64,000 nucleotides of DNA from JBDOQU01 sp039839375 (GCF_039839375.1 NZ_JBDOQU010000001.1:186001-250000), one strand, 5' to 3'; positions 1-9,087 are shown, counted from the first letter of the stretch. The notes: generated by a model from the sequence alone, not told the origin. Numbers and translations are program-made.

Positions 1-48
1 GCCTCTTCTCTTTATATGTGGCATGAACTTGGATTAAGGTGATCGTCC

Positions 49-1677
49 ATGACGCGGTACATCTTCATTACCGGCGGCGTGGTGTCCTCATTGGGCAAGG
101 GGCTGGCGGCGGCGGCGCTCGGCGCGCTTCTCCAGGCCAGGGGGTACAAGGTCCGGCTGCGCAAGCTCGACCCCTACCTCAATGTCGACCCCGGAACCAT
201 GAGCCCGACCCAGCATGGCGAGGTGTTCGTCACCGATGACGGGGCGGAAACCGACCTCGACCTCGGCCATTACGAACGCTTCACCGGCGTCTCCGCGCGC
301 AAGAGCGACAACGTCACCTCCGGCCGCATCTATTCCAGCGTGCTGGCCCGTGAGCGGCATGGCGACTATCTGGGCGCGACCGTCCAGGTCATTCCCCACG
401 TCACCGACGCCATCAAGGAGTTCATCCGCGGCGACGTGACGGACGAGGATTTCGTCCTGTGCGAGATCGGCGGCACGGTCGGCGACATCGAAAGCCTGCC
501 CTTCCTGGAGGCCATCCGGCAGTTCGGGAACGAGATCGGGACCGAGCGCGCGCTGTTCATTCATGTCACGCTGCTGCCCTACATCCCGGCGGCGGGAGAG
601 CTGAAGACCAAGCCCACCCAGCATTCGGTGAAGGAGCTGCTGTCGGTCGGCATCCAGCCGGCGATGCTGCTTTGCCGGTCCGACCGCCCGATCCCGGAGA
701 ACGAACGCCGCAAGATCGCGCTGTTCTGCAACATGAAGCAGGAACGGGTGATCGCGGCGCTGGACGTCGACACGATCTATCAGGTGCCGGTCAGCTATCA
801 CGAACAGGGTTTCGACGATCAGGTCCTGGCCTATTTCGGCCTTGAGGCGAAGGACGAACCCGACCTTTCGATGTGGAAAGAGATCGTCCAGCGGGTTCGC
901 GCGCCGGAGGGCGAGGTCACGATCGGCGTCGTCGGCAAGTACACCTCGCTGATCGACAGCTACAAGAGCCTCGGCGAATCGCTGGTCCATGGCGGCATAG
1001 CGAACAATGTCCGCGTGAACCTGAAATGGATGGATTCGTCGATCTTCGATTCGGAGGATGCGGTCGTCCATCTGGAAGGCGTCGACGGCATCTTGGTCCC
1101 CGGCGGCTTCGGGGAGCGCGGGACCGAAGGCAAGATTCGCGCGGCCCAGTTCGCGCGTGAGCACAAGGTGCCCTATTTCGGCATCTGCTTCGGGATGCAG
1201 ATGGCGGTGATCGAAGCCGCCCGGAACCTCGCCGGCCTGCGCGGCGCCAGCTCGACCGAATTCGGGTCGACCGATATACCCGTCGTCGGGCTGATGACCG
1301 AATGGACGCGCGGCAACGAGCGGGAGGTCCGCAACGTCGAAAGCGACCTCGGCGGCACCATGCGGCTCGGCGCCTATGACGCCGTGCTGACGGAGGACAG
1401 CAAGGTCCGGGACATCTACCGGTCGCCGGTGATCAGCGAGCGGCATCGCCATCGCTATGAGGTCAACATCAACTACCGCAATCAGCTCGAACAGGCGGGC
1501 ATGCTGTTCTCCGGCCTGTCGCCGGACGGCATCCTGCCTGAGATCGTGGAACTGCCCGACCATCCCTGGTTCATCGGCGTGCAGTTCCATCCGGAGTTGA
1601 AATCCAAGCCGTTCGACCCGCACCCGCTCTTCACCTCCTTCATCCGGGCGGCGATCGAGCAGAGCCGGCTGGTTTAG
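49..1677 (+). CDS. pyrG: CTP synthase (glutamine-hydrolysing)
   Basis: Makes CTP from UTP, ATP and glutamine, the last step of de novo pyrimidine nucleotide synthesis, in the cytosol. The 542-aa product has the full family length. The N-terminal synthetase half opens with the ITGGVVSSLGKG ATP-binding loop. The C-terminal class I glutamine amidotransferase half carries the nucleophile Cys380 in FGICFGMQ and the His514/Glu516 pair in QFHPE. The ATG at 49 puts the conserved MTRYIFITGG start at residue 1. kdsA follows 19 bp downstream on the same strand, an arrangement common in alphaproteobacteria. Only 48 bp of upstream sequence is visible, so the promoter or an upstream operon partner cannot be judged. 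Confidence 0.98.
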   Translation: MTRYIFITGGVVSSLGKGLAAAALGALLQARGYKVRLRKLDPYLNVDPGTMSPTQHGEVFVTDDGAETDLDLGHYERFTGVSARKSDNVTSGRIYSSVLARERHGDYLGATVQVIPHVTDAIKEFIRGDVTDEDFVLCEIGGTVGDIESLPFLEAIRQFGNEIGTERALFIHVTLLPYIPAAGELKTKPTQHSVKELLSVGIQPAMLLCRSDRPIPENERRKIALFCNMKQERVIAALDVDTIYQVPVSYHEQGFDDQVLAYFGLEAKDEPDLSMWKEIVQRVRAPEGEVTIGVVGKYTSLIDSYKSLGESLVHGGIANNVRVNLKWMDSSIFDSEDAVVHLEGVDGILVPGGFGERGTEGKIRAAQFAREHKVPYFGICFGMQMAVIEAARNLAGLRGASSTEFGSTDIPVVGLMTEWTRGNEREVRNVESDLGGTMRLGAYDAVLTEDSKVRDIYRSPVISERHRHRYEVNINYRNQLEQAGMLFSGLSPDGILPEIVELPDHPWFIGVQFHPELKSKPFDPHPLFTSFIRAAIEQSRLV

Positions 1678-1696
1678 ATTCGAGCCACAGGGAAGA

Positions 1697-2545
1697 ATGA
1701 TGATTTCTCAGAAGACCGTTGCCGTCGGTTCCCTGGCGATCGCCAACGACCGTCCCTTCACGCTGATCGCCGGCCCCTGCCAACTCGAAAGCCGCGATCA
1801 CGCGCTGGAGATGAGCCAGGCGCTGGTAGAGATGACGAAGCGGCTGGGCGTCGGCCTCATCTACAAGACCTCCTACGACAAGGCCAACCGCACCTCGGCG
1901 ACGGCGGCGCGGGGCCTCGGCATGGCGAAAAGCCTGCCGATCCTGGCCGAGGTCAGGGAGAAATTCGGCTGCCCCGTCCTGACTGACGTCCATGCGGCAG
2001 ACCAGTGCGCGCCTGTCGCCGAAGCCGTCGACGTGCTACAGATCCCGGCCTTCCTCTGCCGCCAGACCGACCTTCTGGAAGCCGCCGCGCGGACGGGCAG
2101 GGCGGTCAACGTCAAGAAGGGCCAGTTCCTCGCCCCGTGGGACATGAAGAACGTCGCGGCCAAGATCACCGGCGCGGGCAACGACAAGGTGCTGCTGACG
2201 GAGCGGGGGGCCAGCTTCGGCTATAACGCGCTCGTCTCCGACATGCGCTCCCTGCCGATCATGGCGGCGACGGGCCATCCCGTGGTCTTCGACGCCACCC
2301 ATTCCGTCCAGCAGCCGGGCGGGCAGGGGACCTCGACCGGCGGCCAACGGGAATTCGTGCCCGTCCTCGCCCGCGCCGCGATCTCGGTCGGCGTGGCGGC
2401 GGTCTTCATGGAGACCCACCAGGACCCCGACAACGCCCCCAGCGACGGCCCCAACATGGTGCCGCTCAGCGAGATGGAGGGGATCTTGGAAACGCTGATC
2501 GCCTTCGACCGCATCGCCAAGGCCCGCCCCGTCGCCATCGGCTGA
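1697..2545 (+). CDS. kdsA: 3-deoxy-8-phosphooctulonate synthase
   Basis: Condenses phosphoenolpyruvate with arabinose 5-phosphate to Kdo-8-phosphate, the first committed step toward the Kdo sugars of the lipopolysaccharide core. The 282-aa protein shows the DAHP-synthase-like TIM barrel landmarks: LIAGPCQLES near residue 30, KTSYDKANR, NVKKGQF, DATHSVQQPGG and ETHQDPDNAPSDGP. The cysteine in AGPC is the metal ligand of the metal-dependent subclass, whereas the E. coli enzyme has Asn at that place, so this enzyme probably needs a divalent metal (family knowledge plus inference). It lies just behind pyrG and is probably co-transcribed. It implies an LPS-bearing outer membrane. Confidence 0.97.
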   Translation: MMISQKTVAVGSLAIANDRPFTLIAGPCQLESRDHALEMSQALVEMTKRLGVGLIYKTSYDKANRTSATAARGLGMAKSLPILAEVREKFGCPVLTDVHAADQCAPVAEAVDVLQIPAFLCRQTDLLEAAARTGRAVNVKKGQFLAPWDMKNVAAKITGAGNDKVLLTERGASFGYNALVSDMRSLPIMAATGHPVVFDATHSVQQPGGQGTSTGGQREFVPVLARAAISVGVAAVFMETHQDPDNAPSDGPNMVPLSEMEGILETLIAFDRIAKARPVAIG

Positions 2546-2575
2546 GAAGCGTCCTTACTTCAAGGTTCCCTCATT

Positions 2576-2697
2576 CGTCATTCCGGACTTGATCCGGAAT
2601 CCATAGGCCAACGCCGCTTCACCGGCGGCGAAGGACAAGACGCCGCCCCGGCGACCATCGACACCTTATGGATGCTGGATCAAGTCCAGCATGACGA
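2576..2697. repeat. Intergenic palindromic repeat, copy 1
   Basis: Two arms of about 30 bp face each other (2576-2605 and 2667-2696) around a spacer of about 60 bp. Each arm is itself a hairpin around the core GGACTTGATCC or its complement. The inner bases differ between arms (TTCCGG/CCGGAA in the left, TGCTGG/CCAGCA in the right), but each hairpin keeps its pairing. The element fills the gap between the convergent kdsA and efflux-pump genes. A second copy lies at 13619-13739. This type of short dispersed palindrome is common between genes in alphaproteobacterial genomes, and its role is not established from this sequence. Confidence 0.85.
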
Positions 2698-2719
2698 TTC
2701 TCTAAAACGCCTCCACGCC

Positions 2720-5700
2720 CTACCCCACGCTCACCGGCCGGGCCTCCATCGCCGGTGCCGGCCTCTCGTGCCGGCGGGCGAGGTAGGTGTAGACCGTCGG
2801 CACCACGAACAGCGTCAGCAGCGTGCCCAGCGTCATGCCGCCCACGATGACCCAGCCGATCTGCTGCCGGCTCTCCGCGCCCGCGCCGGCCGCCAGCGCC
2901 AACGGCACCGCGCCGAACACCATCGCGCCTGTGGTCATCAGGATCGGCCGCAGCCTCAGCTTCGCCGCCTCGATCGCCGCCTCGGCCTTGCCCTTGCCGG
3001 CTTCCTGGAGCTGGTTGGCGAACTCCACGATCAGGATGCCGTGCTTGGTGATCAGGCCGATCAGCGTCACCAGGCCGATCTGGCTGAAGACGTTCAGCGT
3101 CCCGCCGGTGAGATAGAGCGCCAGCAGCGCGCCGGTCATCGACAGCGGCACCGTCACCATGATGATGATCGGGTCGATGAAGCTCTCGAACTGGGCGGCC
3201 AGCACCAGATAGATGAAGCCCAGCGCCAGCACGAAGACGAAGTAGAGGCTGCTGCCGCTCTCGAAGAATTCCCGCGACTGGCCGTCATAGTCGAACTGGA
3301 CGCCTTCGTCCGGTAGCAGGTCTTCGGCCGTCTGCCGCATGAACTGCAGCGCCTCGCCCAGCGGATAACCGGGCGCGAGGTTGGCCGTGATGGTGGATGA
3401 GCGGAGCTGGTTGAAGCGCGGCAGTTCCTTCGGCGCGACCGTCTCCTCGATATCGACCAGATTGGAGAGCTGGATCATCGTGTCGTCGCTGCCGCTGACA
3501 TAGATGTCGCGCAGATCGTTCGGCGTGTTCCGTTCCGACGGCTCCACCTGCACGATCACGTCGTACTGCTCGCCATTCTGCTCGAACCGGGTCACCTGCC
3601 GGCCGCCCAGCAGCGTCTCCAGCGTCCGGCCGACGGTGGCGACGCTGGCGCCGACATCGGCGACGCGCTCCCGGTCCAAATCGATCTCGATCTGCGGCTT
3701 GTTCAGCTTCAGGTCGGTCTCCAGATTCATCAGCCCCGGATTCTCCCGGGCCGCCGCCATCAGCGTCTGGACGTAGCCGTTCAGCTCCTCATAGCTGCCG
3801 GAGGTCTGGATGACGAATTCGACCGGCTTGCTGCTCGCCCCGCCGCCCAGCGAGGGCGGGTTGATGGCGAAAGCCAGCAGCCCGGGGATGGAGTAAAGCT
3901 GCGGCGTCACCTCGGCGACGACCTCCTGCTGAGACCGCTCGCGCTCATCCCAGGGAACCAGCGAGGAGAAGGAGATGGCCTGCGTCACGTCGGGGAAGCC
4001 CGCGATGACGAAGATGTCGTCCACCTCCGGCACGCCGGACAGAATGCCCTCGAACTGCTGGGCATAGCGGCTGGTGTAGCCGATGGTCGATCCCACGGGC
4101 GCGACGCCGATGGACAGCACCACGCCGCGATCCTCGACCGGGGCCAGTTCCGAATCCAGGTTGGTGAACAGGAAATAGCTTGCCCCGCCGACGCCGAGCG
4201 CGACCAGCACCACCAGCGGCCGCACCTTCAGCGCGCCGGACAGCAGCCGCCCATAGCCCTGCGTCATGCCGTTGAAGAACCGCTCCAGCATCATGTAGAG
4301 CCGGCCGTGCTTCTCCTTGTTGCTCAAAAGCCGGCTGCACATCATCGGCGACAGGGTCAGCGCGATGAAGCCGGAGATCAGCACCGTACCGGCCAGCGTC
4401 AGGGCGAATTCGGTGAACAGCCGACCTGTCCGGCCGGGGGCGAAGGCGACGGGCGCATAGACTGCCGCCAGGGTCAGCGTCATGGCGACCACCGCGCCGG
4501 AGATCTCGCGGATGCCCTCGACCGCCGCCCGGCGCGGCGGGATGCCTTCCTCGACCTTCCGGTAGATGTTCTCCAGCACCACGATGGCGTCGTCGACGAC
4601 GAGGCCGATCGCCAGCACCATGGACAGCAGCGTCAGCGTGTTGATGGTGAAGCCCAGCGCGTACATCACCGCGAAGGCGCCGATCAGCGACACCGGGATG
4701 GTCACCAGCGGCACGATGGTGGCGCGGAAGGTGCGCAGGAAGACGAAGATCACCAGCACGACCAGCACCACGGCTTCCGCGATGGTCGTGTAGACGGCCT
4801 CGATCGAGGCGTCGATGAAGATCGCGGTGTCGTAGGCGATTTCCAGATTCATGCCTTCCGGCAGCGTCTCCAGGATGTTCGGCAACGCCTCCCGCACCGC
4901 GTCCGACACGTCCAGCGGGTTCGCCGTCGCCTGCTTGACCACGCCGATGGCGATGGCGTTCTGTCCGTTGAAGCGGGCGGTGTTGCGCGCCTCTTCGGAG
5001 CCCAGTTCGACCCGCGCCACATCGTCCAGGCGGACGGGGAAGCCGTCGGCGTCCTTGACGATGATGTCGCGGAACTGCTCCGCCGTCGTCAGGCCGGTCC
5101 GCGACAGGACGGTGAACTCCCGGTCCACACTCTCGATCCGGCCGGAGGGAACCTCCAGGTTCTGCGCCCGCAGCGCATCCTCGACGTCCTGGACCGTGAG
5201 GTCGTAGGCAGCCAGCCGCGCCCGGTCGATCCAGATGCGCATGGCGTAGCGCCGCTCGCCGTAGATCTGGATCTCCGCGACGCCGTTCAGGTTCTGAAGC
5301 TGGTCCGTCACCGTCCGGTCGGCATAGTCCGTCAGATCGAGCGGCGACAGCCGGTCGCTGGTCAGCACCATGAAGATCACTGGCTGGGCGTCGGCCTCGA
5401 CCTTGGCGATGATCGGTTCCTCGATCTCGTCGGGCAGTTGCCCGCGCACCCGGCCCACCCGGTCGCGCACGTCGCTGGCCGCCACGTCCGGATCGGTGTC
5501 CAGCGAGAAGTTGATCGTGATCCGGCTGGATTCCGACCGGCTGGTCGAGGTGATGGTCTCGATGCCCGCGATGCCGGCGACCGAGCCTTCGATGATCTGC
5601 GTCACCTGGCTTTCGACGATTTCCGGGCTCGCGCCGGTATAGGTCGTGGTGACGGAGACGACGGGTTCGTCGATGTTCGGATATTCGCGCACGGTCAGCC

Positions 5701-5791
5701 GGTCGAACGCCACCACGCCGATCAGGACCATCAGCAGGCTCATCACCGTCGAGAAGACGGGCCGCTCGATGCAGAATTCGGAGAGCTTCAT
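2720..5791 (-). CDS. RND multidrug efflux transporter, inner-membrane permease (HAE1 type)
   Basis: Proton-driven efflux pump subunit of the AcrB/MexB-like superfamily in the inner membrane, working with the adaptor encoded just upstream and an outer-membrane channel not seen here. The 1023-aa length fits. The N-terminus MKLSEFCIERPVFSTV is the usual cytoplasmic start plus first membrane helix. Two blocks of membrane segments flank two large periplasmic loops. The TM4 proton-relay pair is present in AIGLVVDDAIVVLENIYR. The related second-half helix reads GLITKHGILIVEFAN. It starts 3 bp after the adaptor stop, so the two are one operon. Substrate cannot be told from sequence. The 3' end converges with kdsA across a palindromic repeat. 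Confidence 0.95.
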   Translation of the reverse strand: MKLSEFCIERPVFSTVMSLLMVLIGVVAFDRLTVREYPNIDEPVVSVTTTYTGASPEIVESQVTQIIEGSVAGIAGIETITSTSRSESSRITINFSLDTDPDVAASDVRDRVGRVRGQLPDEIEEPIIAKVEADAQPVIFMVLTSDRLSPLDLTDYADRTVTDQLQNLNGVAEIQIYGERRYAMRIWIDRARLAAYDLTVQDVEDALRAQNLEVPSGRIESVDREFTVLSRTGLTTAEQFRDIIVKDADGFPVRLDDVARVELGSEEARNTARFNGQNAIAIGVVKQATANPLDVSDAVREALPNILETLPEGMNLEIAYDTAIFIDASIEAVYTTIAEAVVLVVLVIFVFLRTFRATIVPLVTIPVSLIGAFAVMYALGFTINTLTLLSMVLAIGLVVDDAIVVLENIYRKVEEGIPPRRAAVEGIREISGAVVAMTLTLAAVYAPVAFAPGRTGRLFTEFALTLAGTVLISGFIALTLSPMMCSRLLSNKEKHGRLYMMLERFFNGMTQGYGRLLSGALKVRPLVVLVALGVGGASYFLFTNLDSELAPVEDRGVVLSIGVAPVGSTIGYTSRYAQQFEGILSGVPEVDDIFVIAGFPDVTQAISFSSLVPWDERERSQQEVVAEVTPQLYSIPGLLAFAINPPSLGGGASSKPVEFVIQTSGSYEELNGYVQTLMAAARENPGLMNLETDLKLNKPQIEIDLDRERVADVGASVATVGRTLETLLGGRQVTRFEQNGEQYDVIVQVEPSERNTPNDLRDIYVSGSDDTMIQLSNLVDIEETVAPKELPRFNQLRSSTITANLAPGYPLGEALQFMRQTAEDLLPDEGVQFDYDGQSREFFESGSSLYFVFVLALGFIYLVLAAQFESFIDPIIIMVTVPLSMTGALLALYLTGGTLNVFSQIGLVTLIGLITKHGILIVEFANQLQEAGKGKAEAAIEAAKLRLRPILMTTGAMVFGAVPLALAAGAGAESRQQIGWVIVGGMTLGTLLTLFVVPTVYTYLARRHERPAPAMEARPVSVG

Positions 5792-5794
5792 GGA

Positions 5795-6907
5795 TCAGGC
5801 CCCAGCCTCGGTCCCGGTTTCAGCCCGGGCCTGGGCCTCGGTGTCCAGGATGGTCACGGGCGCGCCGTCCTGCAGCTTCATCTGGCCCGCATTCACCACG
5901 ACCGCGTCGGGCTCGAGCCCCGCCACGATCTCGACCATGCCGCCCTCGACGCGCTGGCCGATCTCCACTTCGGTGAACACGGCCTTGCCATCGACGACCC
6001 GATAGACATATTTCTGCTCGCCCTGCGGCACGATCGCGGATTCCTGGACCAGGATCGACTCCTCGCGGGTGTCGACCAGGATCGAGACCCTGGCGAACAG
6101 GCCGGGGCGCAGCAGGTCGGTATCGTTGGGGATACGGGCGCGGAGTTGGAGGGCGCGACCGTTCACGTCGATCAGGGGGTCGATCGCATAGATGCTTCCC
6201 TCGAAGGTCCGGTCGGGGATGGCGTCGACGGTTATCGTGATCTCCTGCCCGACCTCGACCTCCGTGAGATAGATCGCCGGCACGCGGAAATCGACCTTGA
6301 TCGGGTCGATCTGCTCCAGGTTGACGATGTTCTCCCCGGCCGCGACATAGTCTCCGACGCTGACGGAGCGGAGGCCGATGCGGCCGTCGAACGGCGCGTT
6401 GATCGTGGCCTCGGCAAGCAGCGCCTCGGCCAGCGCCACCCGCGCCTCGTCGGCGCGCAGGGTCGACAGCGCCTCGTCGAGCGCCTGTTGGGTCCCGGTG
6501 CCCTGGCTGGCCAGCCTGTTGGCGCGGTCGTAATTTGCGCGGCTGAGGGACAGGCTCGCGCGCGCTTCGGCCAGTTCGGCCTCCAGCACCGTCCGTTCCA
6601 TTCGGATCAGCGGCTGGCCCTGCTCGACCTCGCCGCCTTCCTCGAACATGATTTCCGCGACCCGGCCCGCCACCTTGGGTGCGATATTCGCCGATTCGTT
6701 CGCCCGCAGCGTGCCGACGGCCGAAACCTCCGTCGTCACCGCATCGATGGTGACCGGCCCGGCCTCCACCGGAACGCCCGGCGGGACGCCGCCCGTCTGG
6801 GCCTGCGCCTGGGCGCCATTGTCCTGGCTGGGGCGGATGCCGAAATACCATCCGGCCCCTGCGAGAACGCAGAAGGCGACAGCGCTGATCAACAGGGTTC
6901 GCTTCAT
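5795..6907 (-). CDS. RND efflux periplasmic adaptor (membrane fusion protein)
   Basis: Links the inner-membrane RND pump to an outer-membrane channel across the periplasm. The 370-aa protein begins with an uncleaved-type N-terminal helix (residues 5-25, LLISAVAFCVLAGAGWYFG). A barrel-sandwich/lipoyl-like part follows (VSAVGTLRANESANIAPKV), then an alpha-helical hairpin rich in Ala/Glu/Arg (ELAEARASLSLSRANYDRA), the returning lipoyl half (INAPFDGRIGLRSVSVGDYV) and C-terminal beta domains. A Shine-Dalgarno-like GAAGG precedes the ATG by about 9 nt. The gene is read divergently from a TetR regulator, with a perfect palindrome in the gap, so the pump is probably repressed by that regulator. Confidence 0.94.
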   Translation of the reverse strand: MKRTLLISAVAFCVLAGAGWYFGIRPSQDNGAQAQAQTGGVPPGVPVEAGPVTIDAVTTEVSAVGTLRANESANIAPKVAGRVAEIMFEEGGEVEQGQPLIRMERTVLEAELAEARASLSLSRANYDRANRLASQGTGTQQALDEALSTLRADEARVALAEALLAEATINAPFDGRIGLRSVSVGDYVAAGENIVNLEQIDPIKVDFRVPAIYLTEVEVGQEITITVDAIPDRTFEGSIYAIDPLIDVNGRALQLRARIPNDTDLLRPGLFARVSILVDTREESILVQESAIVPQGEQKYVYRVVDGKAVFTEVEIGQRVEGGMVEIVAGLEPDAVVVNAGQMKLQDGAPVTILDTEAQARAETGTEAGA

Positions 6908-6929
6908 AAAAGATGCACCTTCAAAAAAG

Positions 6930-6947
6930 TTGGACTGGCCAGTCCAA
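6930..6947. promoter_or_regulatory. Perfect 18-bp palindrome, likely TetR operator
   Basis: TTGGACTGGCCAGTCCAA reads identically on both strands. It sits 22 bp from the adaptor start and at the 5' end of the divergent tetR gene, the usual place for an operator of a TetR-type efflux repressor. Binding would control both directions. That the adjacent TetR protein binds it is inferred from position and symmetry. Confidence 0.75.
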
Positions 6948-6982
6948 TGCCCAATATGATGGTTGAAGGGAGACGTTCAAGA

Positions 6983-7597
6983 TTGGCGACGAACGTTTTA
7001 TCACGCACCGGACGCGCAAGGCATGAGGCGATTCTGACGGCCGCCGCGCGCGCCTTCCTGGAGGAAGGTTACGGCATCAGCATCGATCGCGTGGCCGAAC
7101 GGGCCGGCGTCTCCAAACAGACCGTCTACAATCATTTTGGCAGCAAGGAGGATCTGTTCGGCGAGGCTGTGGCGCTGCTGATCCAGGATCTGACCGTGCC
7201 GCTGGACACCGCGCCGAAGGACAGCGATCCGGAGATTGTCCTCCGCCAGCTCGCCCGGCAGTCCCTGTCCATGGCGCTGGAGCCGGAATATCTGAACGGC
7301 CATCGCCTGATGGTCGCCGAAGCCCAGCGTTTCCCGGAATTCGCGGCGATGGCCTATGAGGCGGGCGTGGCGCGCGTCACCCGCAGCCTCGCCAATTATC
7401 TGGCCGACCAGACTGCGAGGGGGCGGCTCGCGGTGAAGGAAGCCACGCTGGCGGCGGAGCATTTCTTCGGCATGGTCACCGGCCATATCCATCTGCGCGC
7501 CCTGATGGGCGCCGGCGCGATCCCCACCGCCGAACAGATCGACCGCCATGTCGACCTCGCGGTGGCGACCTTCCTCAGGGCCTACCGGCCGTCCTGA
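6983..7597 (+). CDS. TetR-family transcriptional regulator of the efflux pump
   Basis: Probable ligand-responsive repressor. The N-terminal helix-turn-helix runs through AILTAAARAFLEEGYGISIDRVAERAGVSKQ with the typical TVYNHFGSKEDLF recognition-helix end. The C-terminal half (about residues 70-204) is a TetR_C-like ligand domain. Start choice is uncertain: I took TTG 6983 (about 204 aa) because AAGGGAG lies about 10 nt before it. The ATG at 6947 overlaps the operator palindrome and has no visible ribosome site, and ATGs at 6956 and 6959 are further options. Divergent from the RND operon, so autoregulation plus pump repression is the likely arrangement. Confidence 0.9.
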   Translation: MATNVLSRTGRARHEAILTAAARAFLEEGYGISIDRVAERAGVSKQTVYNHFGSKEDLFGEAVALLIQDLTVPLDTAPKDSDPEIVLRQLARQSLSMALEPEYLNGHRLMVAEAQRFPEFAAMAYEAGVARVTRSLANYLADQTARGRLAVKEATLAAEHFFGMVTGHIHLRALMGAGAIPTAEQIDRHVDLAVATFLRAYRPS

Positions 7598-7610
7598 AAT
7601 CCATGTCCCC

Positions 7611-7632
7611 AGAGTTCCTTGAGAGTTCCTTG
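7611..7632. repeat. 11-bp perfect tandem duplication
   Basis: AGAGTTCCTTG occurs twice head to tail in the short gap between tetR and eno. It is probably a replication-slippage product, and no function is evident. The rest of the 117-bp gap shows no clear promoter motif. Confidence 0.6.
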
Positions 7633-7714
7633 CGCGGGCGGGGCGGGATGGGTAACAGTGCGTGCGCTATCAAGGCCCCCCATCGTTTCCCAGAATAGCA
7701 AGGACCGCTTAGCG

Positions 7715-8992
7715 ATGACCGCCATCGTCGATATCCATGCCCGTGAAATCCTGGACAGCCGCGGCAATCCGACCGTGGAGGTCGACGTGACGCTGGAGAG
7801 TGGAGCCTTCGGCCGCGCCGCCGTGCCGTCCGGCGCCTCCACCGGCGCGCATGAGGCCGTGGAGAAGCGGGACGGCGACAAGGGCCGCTATCTGGGCAAG
7901 GGCGTGCGCGACGCCGTGGATGCGGTGAACGGAGAGATTTTCGACACGCTGAGCGGGCTCGACGCCGAGGAACAGTTCGCCATCGACCGCATGATGATCG
8001 AACTGGACGGCACGCCCAACAAGGGTCGGCTGGGCGCCAACGCCATCCTGGGCGTCAGCCTGGCGGTCGCCAAGGCCGCCGCGACCGACGCCGGACTGCC
8101 GCTCTACCGCTATGTCGGCGGGGCGGGCGCGCGCACGCTGCCGGTGCCGATGATGAACATCATCAATGGCGGCGCCCACGCCGACAATCCCATCGACATC
8201 CAGGAATTCATGATCATGCCGGTGTCCGCGGAGACTGCGGGCGAGGCGGTGCGCATGGGATCGGAGGTTTTCCACGCCCTGAAGAAGGGGCTGAAGGATG
8301 CCGGCCACAACACCAATGTCGGGGACGAGGGCGGCTTCGCCCCCAACCTCGCCTCGACCGACGAGGCGCTGGGCTATGTGATGAAGGCGATCGAGGCTGC
8401 GGGCTACAGGCCGGGGGAAGATGTCTTCCTGGCCCTCGACCCGGCTTCGACCGAGTTCTTCGAGAATGGACGCTATAACCTGGCCGGGGAGAACAGGGTC
8501 CTCGACAGCGACGGCATGGTGAAATTCTACGAGGAGATGGTTTCCCGCTACCCGATCCTGTCGATCGAGGACGGCCTGGCGGAGGACGACTGGGAGGGGT
8601 GGAAGGCGCTCACCGCAGCCATTGGCGACAAGGTACAGCTTGTCGGCGACGATCTCTTCGTCACCAATCCGGAGCGGCTGGCCGACGGCATCGCGAAGGG
8701 CGTGGGCAATTCGATCCTGGTCAAGGTCAATCAGATCGGCACGCTCAGCGAAGCGCTGGAAGCCGTCGGGATGGCCCACAAGGCCGGCTACACTGCTGTG
8801 ATGTCTCACCGCTCGGGCGAGACGGAGGACGCGACGATCGCCGACCTGGCGGTCGCAACGAACTGCGGCCAGATAAAGACCGGTTCGCTCAGCCGCACCG
8901 ACCGCATCGCGAAGTACAACCAGCTCCTCAGGATCGAGGAGGGGCTGGGCGCGGCCGCGCACTATGCCGGGCGGGACGTCCTTCGCCGCTGA
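7715..8992 (+). CDS. eno: Enolase (phosphopyruvate hydratase)
   Basis: Interconverts 2-phosphoglycerate and phosphoenolpyruvate in glycolysis and gluconeogenesis, and often belongs to RNA-degradosome-type complexes. The 425-aa protein has the family length. It begins with the conserved IVDIHAREILDSRGNPTVEV and contains VPSGASTG, NIINGGAHADN, the DEGGFAPN loop, metal ligands in LALDPASTEF, SIEDGLAEDDW and VGDDLFVTN, the catalytic lysine in ILVKVNQIGTL, and the SHRSGETED signature. The ATG at 7715 is preceded by AAGGAC about 10 nt upstream. Earlier in-frame starts back to 7619 add non-conserved sequence. A rho-independent terminator follows the stop. Confidence 0.98.
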   Translation: MTAIVDIHAREILDSRGNPTVEVDVTLESGAFGRAAVPSGASTGAHEAVEKRDGDKGRYLGKGVRDAVDAVNGEIFDTLSGLDAEEQFAIDRMMIELDGTPNKGRLGANAILGVSLAVAKAAATDAGLPLYRYVGGAGARTLPVPMMNIINGGAHADNPIDIQEFMIMPVSAETAGEAVRMGSEVFHALKKGLKDAGHNTNVGDEGGFAPNLASTDEALGYVMKAIEAAGYRPGEDVFLALDPASTEFFENGRYNLAGENRVLDSDGMVKFYEEMVSRYPILSIEDGLAEDDWEGWKALTAAIGDKVQLVGDDLFVTNPERLADGIAKGVGNSILVKVNQIGTLSEALEAVGMAHKAGYTAVMSHRSGETEDATIADLAVATNCGQIKTGSLSRTDRIAKYNQLLRIEEGLGAAAHYAGRDVLRR

Positions 8993-9018
8993 CGGGCCGC
9001 TGTTTCCATAATTGACTT

Positions 9019-9049
9019 GGCTTTTCTTATATCCGGAAAGCCTTCTTTT
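9019..9049 (+). terminator. Rho-independent terminator after eno
   Basis: GGCTTTTC pairs with GGAAAGCC (8 bp, one G-U) across an 8-nt loop, followed by TTCTTTT. It is 27 bp past the eno stop, so eno probably ends as its own transcript. Confidence 0.7.
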
Positions 9050-9054
9050 GAATT

Positions 9055-9087
9055 GACGCGGTGGAATCGACGTGATTCCATCGCGTC
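9055..9087 (+). promoter_or_regulatory. 14-bp hairpin with two GANTC sites abutting the ftsB-like start codon
   Basis: Arm GACGCGGTGGAATC (9055-9068) and arm GATTCCATCGCGTC (9074-9087) pair along 14 bp (one G-U) around a 5-nt loop, ending at the base before ATG 9088. The region where a Shine-Dalgarno would lie is inside the stem. GAATC and GATTC are both GANTC, the CcrM methylation site of alphaproteobacteria. It could be a second terminator for eno, a translational block, or a methylation-sensitive site. Confidence 0.6.

Noticed and set aside
4307..6946. Very long open frame on the plus strand running opposite the RND pump genes into tetR
   Set aside because: His/Asp/Gln/Arg-rich composition typical of antisense shadows of GC-rich genes. 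Only its last part (the TetR protein) has family features.
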